Notes under the pieces: generated by a model
Told to the model about the DNA's origin: nothing
What the model saw: only the letters and a program-made list of their open reading frames with translations
Database searches by the model: none
Made by a program: the position numbers and the translations under genes
In this document: one piece after another, positions 55,206 to 63,031 of the stretch
How positions within the stretch are numbered: the first letter of the stretch is position 1
Layout of the letters: each line of letters begins with the position of its first letter
From: Candidatus Puniceispirillum marinum IMCC1322
GTDB lineage: Bacteria; Pseudomonadota; Alphaproteobacteria; Puniceispirillales; Puniceispirillaceae
Reading direction: 5' to 3'
Length of the DNA stretch: 64,000 nucleotides
Assembly (NCBI RefSeq): GCF_000024465.1
Contig: NC_014010.1
Location: 806,001 to 870,000 of the forward strand

Positions 55206-56360
55206 ATGGCTGAAGAAGTCGAAGAAGTTGAAGAGAAGGAAGAGGAAGATTGTCCTAAATGTCCTCCCGTGGGTGCGCCTGCATGGATGGCTACCTTTGC
55301 TGACATGGCGACATTGCTGATGGCGTTCTTCGTTCTTATTCTGTCTTTTGCGGAATTCAACGTACCAAAGTTCAAACAGATTTCTGGTTCTTTGAAAAAT
55401 GCTTTTGGTGTGCAGCGGACTGTTCCCATTGTTGAGCAGCCAAAAGGCACAACTATTCTGTCGCTGAATTTCAGCCCAAACCCAGCCCCATCTGCGACTA
55501 ACCAGATGAATCAGGAAACGACAAAAGACACACAGCCTGATCTGGATATCAAGAACAAAGACAAAGATGACGATGGCGGCGATCTTGATAATGCAGAAGA
55601 TATTGTTAAGGCGCTTGAAGATGCCATCGCGCGCGGTGAAATCGAGGTCGAATCCCTTGGTGAAAAAGTGATTGTGAATTTCACGCCTACCAACGCGCCT
55701 GAGGAAAATATGCCACAGCTTTTGAAAGAAACCTTGAATGCTATCGAGCAGGCCAAGGATGCCGCTGGCAAGGCCGAGGCCGAAGTGCTTTTTGGTGGTC
55801 TTGAGCAACAGCTTGAGAAAATGCTGGCGGCCGCAGAATCTGCCAGTGCCAGTCAATCACAATCAGAAGCAGAAGAAGCCGAAGCACAAGAACAGCAAGA
55901 AAAGCAGAATGCACAAGCAGCGATTGCTGAAGATGAGCTGAAAGTGGCTTTGCGTCAGGAAATTGGTCAGGGGCTAGTAACGGTCGAACGTGAAGAGGAT
56001 CGTGTCCTTATTACCGTTGGATCAGGCGGCGCCTTTGCATCCGGTTCAGCCGAGCTGACAGATAGCGCCAGGGAGATCATGCAGCAAATCGCCGAGGTGA
56101 GCGCTGGTGGCTCTAGTTCAATCAATGTATCTGGTCATACGGATAATGTGCCACTTATCTTTGGATCGCAATTCCGTGACAATTGGGATCTGGCTGCGGC
56201 GCGTGCCTCAAGTGTTGTGCAGGCACTCGAAGATAGTGGTCAAGTTCCAGGTAACCGCATGCAGGCTGTTAGTTTTGGTGAGTCCATGCCACTGGAGAGC
56301 AATGATACGGCTGAAGGGCGCGCACTGAACCGACGCATTGAGATTGAGATCAACTATTAG
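55206..56360 (+). CDS. motB: Flagellar motor stator protein MotB (PomB-like)
   Basis: A 384-residue protein with an acidic N-terminus, CPKCPPVG, and a single segment MATFADMATLLMAFFVLILS whose D33 is the ion-binding aspartate. The following FKQISGSLKNAFGVQ is PomB-like and predicts Na+ use. A long Glu/Gln/Ala-rich linker (about 180-255) leads to the C-terminal OmpA peptidoglycan domain (NVSGHTDNVPL, NWDLAAARASSVV, NRRIEIEI). AAGGA precedes the ATG. The strong terminator at 56409-56440 closes the operon. Confidence 0.93.
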   Translation: MAEEVEEVEEKEEEDCPKCPPVGAPAWMATFADMATLLMAFFVLILSFAEFNVPKFKQISGSLKNAFGVQRTVPIVEQPKGTTILSLNFSPNPAPSATNQMNQETTKDTQPDLDIKNKDKDDDGGDLDNAEDIVKALEDAIARGEIEVESLGEKVIVNFTPTNAPEENMPQLLKETLNAIEQAKDAAGKAEAEVLFGGLEQQLEKMLAAAESASASQSQSEAEEAEAQEQQEKQNAQAAIAEDELKVALRQEIGQGLVTVEREEDRVLITVGSGGAFASGSAELTDSAREIMQQIAEVSAGGSSSINVSGHTDNVPLIFGSQFRDNWDLAAARASSVVQALEDSGQVPGNRMQAVSFGESMPLESNDTAEGRALNRRIEIEINY

Positions 56361-56408
56361 ACCCTATGTACTTGCCTAGGCTAACTCAGCCAGCGTTTCG
56401 TATCAACC

Positions 56409-56440
56409 AACCATCACCCCCAAAGGGGTGGTGGTTTTGT
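56409..56440 (+). terminator. Terminator of motAB
   Basis: ACCATCACCCC pairs with GGGGTGGTGGT (one G-T wobble) across a CAAA loop and is followed by TTTTGT. It lies 49 bases after the motB stop and looks like a strong intrinsic terminator. Confidence 0.88.
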
Positions 56441-56719
56441 CGTTTATGAGAGATTGTATTGGCTTTAACAGCTATGATGGATCGATATCAGCATCGGTTA
56501 ACGGGATCTGGTAGCGGCCATTGAGCCACAAGACTTTTGGCTATAGGGCAGTTCAAGACAAGACCTTAAGCCGGATTGCATGATATGCCGAACAGATATT
56601 TAGCGCCACAAGCAGGCATGAGTATGAGCATCAGCCTGACTAGGATGTGATATGAGGATGGACTATAGCCACTCTATAGATAGGGTGTGTGGCCGCGACG
56701 CTGAGACCAGATAATAGGT
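56441..56719. other. Non-coding stretch between motB and the accessory flagellar genes
   Basis: Nothing recognisable lies here: no open frame with a ribosome site, no tRNA, no promoter-like element on the minus strand. Weak dyads such as CACTCTA..TAGGGTG near 56668 are visible. It may be a transcript end region or decayed gene. Confidence 0.5.
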
Positions 56720-57598
56720 CTATTTTTTGCGTGGGCGGCGGCGTTTTTTGGCTGGTGCTTCATCAGGCAGGACAGGTCCGACTTCGCTATCAATAAAATC
56801 ACATTTTGGATCAATCTTGCGACATATTTCCTGTACCTCACGTATCGAGCGTCCCGCTATTATGAGCCACATCTGCCGTTCTTTGAACAGGCTGAAGCTA
56901 CGTCTTAGAGGCACCTGTGCCTTTTTGAAGTAAAGCGACAGCAATATATAGGCGATCACAAACAGCACCCAGTGGACGCTCAAGGTGACACCATAAATCA
57001 AGGTCACTGCCAGCAAAGCTTCCCATAGCCGGTTTTGCATAAGCCAAATGGCAGGGATAAACATGATAAGATCAGACGGGCGCGTATCAATGACTTCTGT
57101 CTTTCGCTTGATGTCGCGCAACACTTCAAAGGTCGAATAATCATCCGGATGACCTATATCAGCCTCTTTAAAATCATTGTTAATGGCTTCGGATATGTCA
57201 GGCTTTGCATATTCAAGGGTGCAGCCAAGAGGACCACGCACAATGATATTATAAATCACGCCCTTACGCCAAATTGTAAGCATAACAGACTTGCCATCTT
57301 CGATGTCGAACAGAATGTCCAAGAAGGTATCAATATCACCGTGATACGGCTTTGCATCAACAGCGACAATCGCATCACCATTTTGCAGGCGAAGTGTCCG
57401 AGACCGCGAAATAGTGCCAATTTCAGAAATAGACAGAAAGCTGTTACGCGGCGCATTATTCTGAGGGTTGGCCGCGCCAGCATCACTTACTGTGTCTGGG
57501 TTTGGGCTTGTCTCATAACCAAAGGCACTCTTTGGTATGGCGCCATCAGGCGACGAGCCCGACTGGTTTCTGCCGGTACTGGTGTTGTTTTCATTCAT
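56720..57598 (-). CDS. Hypothetical membrane protein with PDZ-like region
   Basis: The 292-residue protein has a low-complexity N-terminus, a domain (about 55-130) with RSRTLRLQNGDAIVAVDAKP and SVMLTIWRKGVIYNIIVRG that looks like a degenerate PDZ fold, two hydrophobic segments near 190-225 and a very basic tail KKRRRPRKK. AAGG precedes the ATG. It is the last of four accessory genes after flhB, all on one strand. Function unknown; motility-linked by position. Confidence 0.6.
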   Translation of the reverse strand: MNENNTSTGRNQSGSSPDGAIPKSAFGYETSPNPDTVSDAGAANPQNNAPRNSFLSISEIGTISRSRTLRLQNGDAIVAVDAKPYHGDIDTFLDILFDIEDGKSVMLTIWRKGVIYNIIVRGPLGCTLEYAKPDISEAINNDFKEADIGHPDDYSTFEVLRDIKRKTEVIDTRPSDLIMFIPAIWLMQNRLWEALLAVTLIYGVTLSVHWVLFVIAYILLSLYFKKAQVPLRRSFSLFKERQMWLIIAGRSIREVQEICRKIDPKCDFIDSEVGPVLPDEAPAKKRRRPRKK

Positions 57599-57683
57599 CT
57601 TATGACCTTGGGTGCATAACAGGCAAAAAGGGCCTTTTCAGAACCCATCTTCACCCCTTGTCGATAGTGGATTGCAATATCGA

Positions 57684-58421
57684 TCACGGATAGCTGACCT
57701 TATTATCTTTGGCTTTGAACTGCGCCAGAATCTGCTTGTTCTGGCCAGCTAGCGCTTCAAGATGATCTGCAAGCACGGCCTGATTGGCTGATACTTGGGT
57801 TAGCACCTCATTGCTTGCCATACTGCGGGCAAGAGAGTCCATGGCGCCTTCGTTTGATTTAGCCAATTGCGCCATCTGTTTGGTAATTTTGCTGGTCTGA
57901 CTTCCCATTTCATTGGCGATGCCATTTGTGATGGCTTTGGCAAGCTTATCATTATCAGCTGACATTTTCTCGTTACTGTCACGCATGCTGGCGACAACTT
58001 CACGGTTTGAATCAATGATCGTTGTCCGCAAAGTATCAAGCTCGGCAATCAGCGTTTTGTTTAATGAGACTAACTCTTGCTGTGCCTCCAACGACACTTT
58101 CAACTTATCTAGCGAGTTGTTCATCGTATCAACATTTTCTGCAAATACGACCAAAGCTTCACGGCTTGTTGTGGTCATTGTGGTCAAATCAGACAAAGTT
58201 CTGAAATAGATTAGAGACGCAAAAATCAATGCTGCCACCGCGGCAACCATTGAACTGGCAAATATAATTGCTGTATAGCGATGAATCATTTTAATTGACC
58301 CTTCCAGTTTTTTGTTTTCACGCTTAATCTTATTAAATTCAGACGAAACGTCTGTGGCAGCGTCTGCTGCATCTAGCGCGATTTTGATACTTTCCTGTAC
58401 CGCATTATATTCGCTGCTCAT
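57684..58421 (-). CDS. Membrane-anchored coiled-coil protein
   Basis: The 245-residue protein has an N-terminal helix, a single membrane segment (IIFASSMVAAVAALIFASLIYF near 51-72) and a long coiled-coil C-terminal region dominated by Ala, Ser, Asn, Leu heptads (SREALVVFAENVDTMNNSL and LDTLRTTIIDSNREVVAS). The topology resembles chemoreceptor-like or PilJ-like scaffolds without a signalling domain. AGGAG lies six bases before ATG at 58421. It is 17 bases after the small Cys-rich gene and is probably part of the fliO operon. Confidence 0.65.
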   Translation of the reverse strand: MSSEYNAVQESIKIALDAADAATDVSSEFNKIKRENKKLEGSIKMIHRYTAIIFASSMVAAVAALIFASLIYFRTLSDLTTMTTTSREALVVFAENVDTMNNSLDKLKVSLEAQQELVSLNKTLIAELDTLRTTIIDSNREVVASMRDSNEKMSADNDKLAKAITNGIANEMGSQTSKITKQMAQLAKSNEGAMDSLARSMASNEVLTQVSANQAVLADHLEALAGQNKQILAQFKAKDNKVSYP

Positions 58422-58438
58422 ACCTGTCTCCTGACGAA

Positions 58439-58675
58439 TTAGGACGAAGAATGACGCCTGACAGGCGCTTTCCTCGGTTGAAAGTAAGCACATTTCATGC
58501 CAGTTGCTTCAAAAACATGCCGTGACGGCAAAAATTGTCCTTTGAACCCAAATTTCTGACATCCATATGGCCGCCCACGCTCATGCGTAATGAAATGGAA
58601 TGTACATTCAAAGCAATTGGGCTGTTTGATTGGTTTGGCATTTTTGATTGGCTTGGAATTTTTTTTCAGCGTCAT
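58439..58675 (-). CDS. Small four-cysteine (zinc-ribbon-like) protein
   Basis: A 78-residue basic protein with Cys at CFEC, GCQKFGFKG and MKCAYF: C-x2-C ... C ... C with PSRHVFEATGMKC. I recall this motif from small uncharacterised proteins near flagellar genes in other proteobacteria. Four cysteines could bind Zn or an iron-sulfur cluster. Its ATG overlaps the upstream stop by four bases, so it is translationally coupled. Confidence 0.65.
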   Translation of the reverse strand: MTLKKNSKPIKNAKPIKQPNCFECTFHFITHERGRPYGCQKFGFKGQFLPSRHVFEATGMKCAYFQPRKAPVRRHSSS

Positions 58676-58893
58676 TTCTTATGCCTTTGAGACTGATCAA
58701 ACATATTGGCAATAGAAAATCTCGCACCGCCCAGAAAACATAAAAACGAAGCGGTAAAAATCAAAACTGTTTTATAGAGTGGTTCATCAACCTCAAGTGA
58801 CGCCATACCATGCACGAAAGCCCCTGCCGAAACACCGTAGAAGCTCACAGTGCTGATCATTTCGCCCAAACTTCTATGCGTGCGTCGTGCCAT
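58672..58893 (-). CDS. Small membrane protein after flhB
   Basis: A 73-residue protein with two hydrophobic segments (about 12-30 and 40-58). Its ATG overlaps the flhB stop by one base (TAATG), with AAGGA upstream, so it is coupled to flhB translation. No family recognised. Confidence 0.65.
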   Translation of the reverse strand: MARRTHRSLGEMISTVSFYGVSAGAFVHGMASLEVDEPLYKTVLIFTASFLCFLGGARFSIANMFDQSQRHKK

Positions 58894-60050
58894 TATTCTA
58901 CATCCTTACTTGTCTTACCATTCTCATCAAAACGCAGATCTTCAGGCAAATCGATATCCGGCATGCCAAGCGTTTCACCATTATCAATGCGATAAATATA
59001 GGCCAAGGCGATCGCAACAGCATTATATAATTTTTCGCTAATTTCACCGCCAATGTCACTCGTAAAGAACAAAGCACGGGCAAGAAGCGGGCTGCGCATT
59101 ATGGTGATTTTTGAATCATTAGCGCGTTCGATAATCTGTTCGGCAATGCGCCCCTTACCCATAGCCAAAACAACTGGCGCGCCTGCTTCACCCGCAACAT
59201 ATTTAAGCGCGACGGCAAAATGTGTTGGGTTGGTGATAATGGCTGTAGCATCCGCGACATTTTCAAGCGATTCACGTTGCTGGCTTGAGGCTTGTGATTG
59301 TTCCATCTGCATGCGGCGAATTTTGGCTTTCACTTCAGGTGAACCCTCGGTTTGCTTATGTTCGTCTTTCTGTTCCTGCCGGCTCATTTTCAACTTCTTG
59401 GTATGTGAGTAGCTTTGCCAGGAATAATCAATCGCCGCGATAATGAATAGAACGATCAACATGGCACCCAAAAGCGCCGGAAATACGTCACCCATTTTTT
59501 CTATGGCGCCGTTGAGCGTGCCTTCAGATAGACGTAAAATGCTGGGCAACTGGCCATAAATTAGCAAACCAGCGACACCAAACAGTAGCACAACCTTTAA
59601 TATCGACTTGCCAAGTTCAACAAGTGATTTAGCCGAAAACATACGCTTCAGACCAGATATGGGATTTATACGGTTCGCTTTGAACGCCATCGACTTAGGG
59701 GCGAAATTGACCCCGCCAACAGCAAGCTGCGTAAACAGCGTAACAATCATCATCGGCACACCAATAATGGTCGATATGATAATGATCATCCAAAATGACT
59801 GCACAAGTTTGCCAAAAGCAAGTGTATCAATATGATCCGCATTATCCCAGCGGAACAATGTACCCCAATGTGTCAGTCCAGCTGACGATACAGAGGATAG
59901 TCCCATCATAAGGACAACTGCCATGGCCAATGTTGTGAATACAAAGGCTTCCTTGGAGGATAATACTTGACCATCTTCGCGGGCTTTTTCGAGTTTCCGT
60001 TCGGAGGGGTCTTCGGTCTTTTCTTGCCCATCACTGGATTCTTCAGCCAT
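58893..60050 (-). CDS. flhB: Flagellar export switch protein FlhB
   Basis: The 385-residue protein has four membrane segments and a cytoplasmic C-domain with the NPTHFAVALKY autocleavage site, where NPTH is cut to switch export specificity. The opening EKTEDPSERKLEKAREDGQV is canonical. Its ATG overlaps fliR by eight bases. It is part of the type III export gate with FliPQR and FlhA. GGAGG lies nine bases upstream. Confidence 0.96.
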   Translation of the reverse strand: MAEESSDGQEKTEDPSERKLEKAREDGQVLSSKEAFVFTTLAMAVVLMMGLSSVSSAGLTHWGTLFRWDNADHIDTLAFGKLVQSFWMIIIISTIIGVPMMIVTLFTQLAVGGVNFAPKSMAFKANRINPISGLKRMFSAKSLVELGKSILKVVLLFGVAGLLIYGQLPSILRLSEGTLNGAIEKMGDVFPALLGAMLIVLFIIAAIDYSWQSYSHTKKLKMSRQEQKDEHKQTEGSPEVKAKIRRMQMEQSQASSQQRESLENVADATAIITNPTHFAVALKYVAGEAGAPVVLAMGKGRIAEQIIERANDSKITIMRSPLLARALFFTSDIGGEISEKLYNAVAIALAYIYRIDNGETLGMPDIDLPEDLRFDENGKTSKDVE

Positions 60051-60864
60051 TTGCCAAATCCTCCATCATTACCTGCAGATCAGAAATCGCGTTAAACACC
60101 AAATCTGACATGTTGCTTGATAGCGTGCCTGCAGAAAAATACAGCACAATAAAGACACCCAACATCGAAATTGGGAAACCAAAAGAAAATAGATTTAGCT
60201 GAGGTGCCGAGCGCGTTATGACACCAATCGATACATTGATCATCAGCAAAATGATCACAACAGGTAGCATGATGATGGCCCCAACAAAGAACATCGATCC
60301 AGCAGCGCTGATACCAGCCTCAACAAGAATACCCATGTCTGGCACATGCCCAAGCGGCATAATGCTATAAGATTCCAGCATGATCCGGATCACCATCAGA
60401 TGCCCGTCCAAGGATAAGAAGATAACCGTAAGAAACAGATATAATATCTGACTGATAACTGGTGTTTGGCCACCAGTTGATGGATCTACCTGCGCGGCAA
60501 ACCCCAGACCCGCCGTTGACGCAATTTTTTCACCTGCGAGAAGCGCACCGGCAAACCATATTGTCAGAACCAGACCTGCAGCAAGCCCAATTGTGATTTC
60601 TGTTGCCATGATCATAAAGCCAGGCAATGACGTAATCACATTCACATCAATAGGTTCAACTTGAATAGCAACACTCATAGCCAACATGAAGGCCATTATA
60701 ATTCGTATCTGCAAGGGCATCCATCGGGCACCAAACATAGGCGATGAAATCATAAATGCGCCAATTCTCAAGCTTGCAACCAAATATTGCACCAATAACG
60801 TCACAACCCACTGCAAATCCATGCCGGGAAGAGCAACCATATTTTGGGTGACGAGAGGAAGCAT
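60043..60864 (-). CDS. fliR: Flagellar export protein FliR
   Basis: A 273-residue membrane protein with about six segments. RIGAFMISSPMFGARWMPLQIRI, the helix ERITIGLAAGLV-like (ITIGLAAGLVLTIWF), GFAAQVDPSTGGQTPVISQ and APQLNLFSFGFPISMLGVF are typical FliR. It overlaps flhB and follows fliQ by seven bases. It joins FliP and FliQ in the export channel. Confidence 0.95.
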   Translation of the reverse strand: MLPLVTQNMVALPGMDLQWVVTLLVQYLVASLRIGAFMISSPMFGARWMPLQIRIIMAFMLAMSVAIQVEPIDVNVITSLPGFMIMATEITIGLAAGLVLTIWFAGALLAGEKIASTAGLGFAAQVDPSTGGQTPVISQILYLFLTVIFLSLDGHLMVIRIMLESYSIMPLGHVPDMGILVEAGISAAGSMFFVGAIIMLPVVIILLMINVSIGVITRSAPQLNLFSFGFPISMLGVFIVLYFSAGTLSSNMSDLVFNAISDLQVMMEDLANG

Positions 60865-60871
60865 TTTTCAG

Positions 60872-61138
60872 TTAGCTGATTGTGGCAATTTGATCAAAGA
60901 TGAAAGCGAAATAGTCGGATAATTGAGCAAGCATGAAGCTGGACACCAACCCAAAGGTAAGCATAACAATCACCAATTTTGGTACAAAGCTGAGGGTTTG
61001 CTCGTTAATCGATGTCGCCGCTTGAAAGATACCAATCAGCAAACCAATCGCGAGGGCAACTCCCAGTAGGGGACCAGCAGCAATGATAATCTGCCAAAAT
61101 GCAATACGTAGAAATTCTACATTTGAGTCAAAATCCAT
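60872..61138 (-). CDS. fliQ: Flagellar export protein FliQ
   Basis: Two hydrophobic hairpin segments (LRIAFWQIIIAAGPLLGVALAIGLLIGIFQAATSI... region and LVIVMLTFGLVSSFMLAQL). INEQTLSFVPK is the FliQ signature. About 88 residues. ATG at 61138 is better spaced from AGGA than that at 61147. Confidence 0.94.
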   Translation of the reverse strand: MDFDSNVEFLRIAFWQIIIAAGPLLGVALAIGLLIGIFQAATSINEQTLSFVPKLVIVMLTFGLVSSFMLAQLSDYFAFIFDQIATIS

Positions 61139-61183
61139 AATCAGCATTCCTATTCTTAAAAGTGATCGTTAGGGCGTATCCGG

Positions 61184-61969
61184 TCATGATCCGGCGTAGG
61201 TGGCTACAAGTGAGCCAACTGTCATCGCCCAGCCATCGACCAGAACAAACAGCAGAAGTTTAAAAGGTAATGCAACAAGCATCGGGCTCAGCATCATCAT
61301 ACCTAGTGACATCAAAATAGACGCAATCACCATGTCGATGACCAGAAATGGCAAGAATAACAAAAAGCCAATCTGAAATGCTGTTTTCAATTCGGATGTG
61401 ATGAAAGCTGGTAGTAAGACGGTTAGCGGCACATCTTTTGGATCTTCATAAGTTGTGTCACCTGCCATCTCAGTGAACATGACCAGATCAGTCACACGCG
61501 TATTTTGTACCAGAAAATCCTTCATAATATTGGTGCCGTCTGAAAGCGCTGTTTCCATCGGCATCGTCCCTTCCATATAGGGAGAAAGCGCCATATCATT
61601 CAGCTGCGTGAATGTTGGTGCCATAATGAAAAAGGTCAAAAACAGGGCAATCGCAACCAGCACCTGATTAGGTGGTGTTTGCTGTGTGCCCATCGCCTGA
61701 CGTAAAATTGATAAAACAATGATGATACGGGTGAAGGATGTCATGCCTAGAACAAGTGACGGTAACACTGTCAAAGCCGTCATCAATGCCAATATCTGTA
61801 ATGACAATGAATAGGTTGAAGTACCGTCTTCGCTGCCGGTTACATTGAATGCTGGCAATCCCGGTGGCGTATCACCAATGAGCTGTGCTTCGGCACCACT
61901 CATCACACCACAAAGAGAAAGAATGGCAATAGGCAAAGAGGTTATGAGGATGCGCACAATACGGGTCAT
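61184..61969 (-). CDS. fliP: Flagellar export protein FliP
   Basis: The 261-residue protein has an N-terminal signal peptide (cleaved after GAEA), then SLSLQILALMTALTVLPSLVLGMTSFTRI, FTEMA..., FITSELKTAFQIGFLLFLPFLVIDMVIASILMSLGMMMLSP and the conserved LVDGW end. ATG overlaps fliO by four bases. It is the core of the export gate. Confidence 0.96.
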   Translation of the reverse strand: MTRIVRILITSLPIAILSLCGVMSGAEAQLIGDTPPGLPAFNVTGSEDGTSTYSLSLQILALMTALTVLPSLVLGMTSFTRIIIVLSILRQAMGTQQTPPNQVLVAIALFLTFFIMAPTFTQLNDMALSPYMEGTMPMETALSDGTNIMKDFLVQNTRVTDLVMFTEMAGDTTYEDPKDVPLTVLLPAFITSELKTAFQIGFLLFLPFLVIDMVIASILMSLGMMMLSPMLVALPFKLLLFVLVDGWAMTVGSLVATYAGS

Positions 61970-62433
61970 TCTTCTAATCCTAATTTTGGGTTACGAAGGC
62001 GCGCCTGCTTAATAGCTGCAGAAATTGGGTTTTCTTCAGCATCAAGTGTCTCAGCCGTGATCGTTTGCGATGCTGGCTTTGCCGTTGGAATTGATGGAAT
62101 TGGTTTGGATGGTTGGGCTGGTTTCGCTGATGGCGATACTGATTTTTGTTGCGATGGTTGCGCAATAGCCAGATTTTTATCCAATTGCACCATGGTGCTT
62201 GGCTGACCCTTTGCGGTAAAAATCAAAAACGTCGTGCCCGCAACATCAACAAGCCGCAAACGTTCGTGCGGTGTCATCGACATTTCTTCAATTAGGTGCA
62301 TTCGCTTTTCTGGCTGGAACCGCTTTCTTATACCGCCACGAAATCTTCGAACGATAATCAACAGCAAAAGCATTAGCGTCAGGAACGCCAGGGTAATAAC
62401 CCCCTGCTCTGTTGTGATTGTTGTCAGCGTCAT
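61966..62433 (-). CDS. fliO: Flagellar assembly protein FliO
   Basis: The 155-residue protein has one N-terminal membrane segment (VITLAFLTLMLLLLIIVRRF) and a cytoplasmic part with RLRLVDVAGTTFLIFTAKG typical of FliO, then a Pro/Ser/Ala-rich tail. It assists FliP assembly. It is the first gene of the fliOPQR-flhB operon. A sigma-54-type promoter lies about 40 bases upstream. Confidence 0.85.
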   Translation of the reverse strand: MTLTTITTEQGVITLAFLTLMLLLLIIVRRFRGGIRKRFQPEKRMHLIEEMSMTPHERLRLVDVAGTTFLIFTAKGQPSTMVQLDKNLAIAQPSQQKSVSPSAKPAQPSKPIPSIPTAKPASQTITAETLDAEENPISAAIKQARLRNPKLGLEE

Positions 62434-62471
62434 AGTCCGTCTCCGCCTTGAGTGAAATTCACTTCAAACAA

Positions 62472-62487
62472 GGCAAAGACCATGCCA
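62472..62487 (-). promoter_or_regulatory. Sigma-54 promoter of the fliOPQR-flhB operon
   Basis: On the minus strand TGGCATGGTCTTTGCC has a TGGCA -24 box and TTGC -12 box with ten bases between GG and GC. Transcription would start near 62461, about 28 bases before the fliO ATG. Upstream is an AT-rich region. Confidence 0.72.
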
Positions 62488-62635
62488 GACTTATATTATG
62501 AAACAGGTTTTTTCATAACGTACTGTTTATAAATAATTTTAATAGTCGCTATCTGATAGAAATCAAAAGTGTGAAGCCTTCATATAATCATCAATCAGAT
62601 AGCATTCATTTTTGTCAGGAAATTGACAGGATGCG

Positions 62636-62974
62636 TTAAAGTGTTTCCATCCGCTTTTCTGGCGCGACAATTTCTGAGAACCGAATACCAAAGCGTTCGC
62701 CAACCATAACCACTTCGCCCTTGGCGATCATGGTTCCATTAGCCAAAATATCAAGCGGATCGCCTGCCAAACGGTCTAACTCGATAACCGAGCCTTCATT
62801 AAGCCTAAGCAAATCACGGATTTTAATCTCGGCACTACCGACTTCTACGGTTAGGCTAACGTCGATATTTTCAAGAACGCGCATATTTTCCTTGCTGATG
62901 CGCTCATCTATGCCCGCACTTTCAGCACCCGGAATTTTGGCTTCTTCAACAACGTTTTCTGCTTCGTCAGACAT
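62636..62974 (-). CDS. fliN: Flagellar motor switch protein FliN
   Basis: The 112-residue protein is one SpoA domain with an acidic N-terminal stretch: ENIDVSLTVEVGSAEIKIRDLLRL, GSVIELDRLAGDPLDILANGTMIAKGEVVMVGERFGIRFSEIV. It forms the lower C-ring with FliM. GAGGA lies eight bases upstream. It follows fliM by 57 bases and is followed by a gap of 202 bases before fliO. Confidence 0.95.
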   Translation of the reverse strand: MSDEAENVVEEAKIPGAESAGIDERISKENMRVLENIDVSLTVEVGSAEIKIRDLLRLNEGSVIELDRLAGDPLDILANGTMIAKGEVVMVGERFGIRFSEIVAPEKRMETL

Positions 62975-63031
62975 CTAATTATCCTCTCTAAACACGGATC
63001 CAGTAGAACATACCGGCATATCCCGCTACGA

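Noticed and set aside
55179-55856. Phe-rich frame antisense to motB
   Set aside because: It mirrors the acidic and Gln-rich coding of motB and is a compositional shadow.
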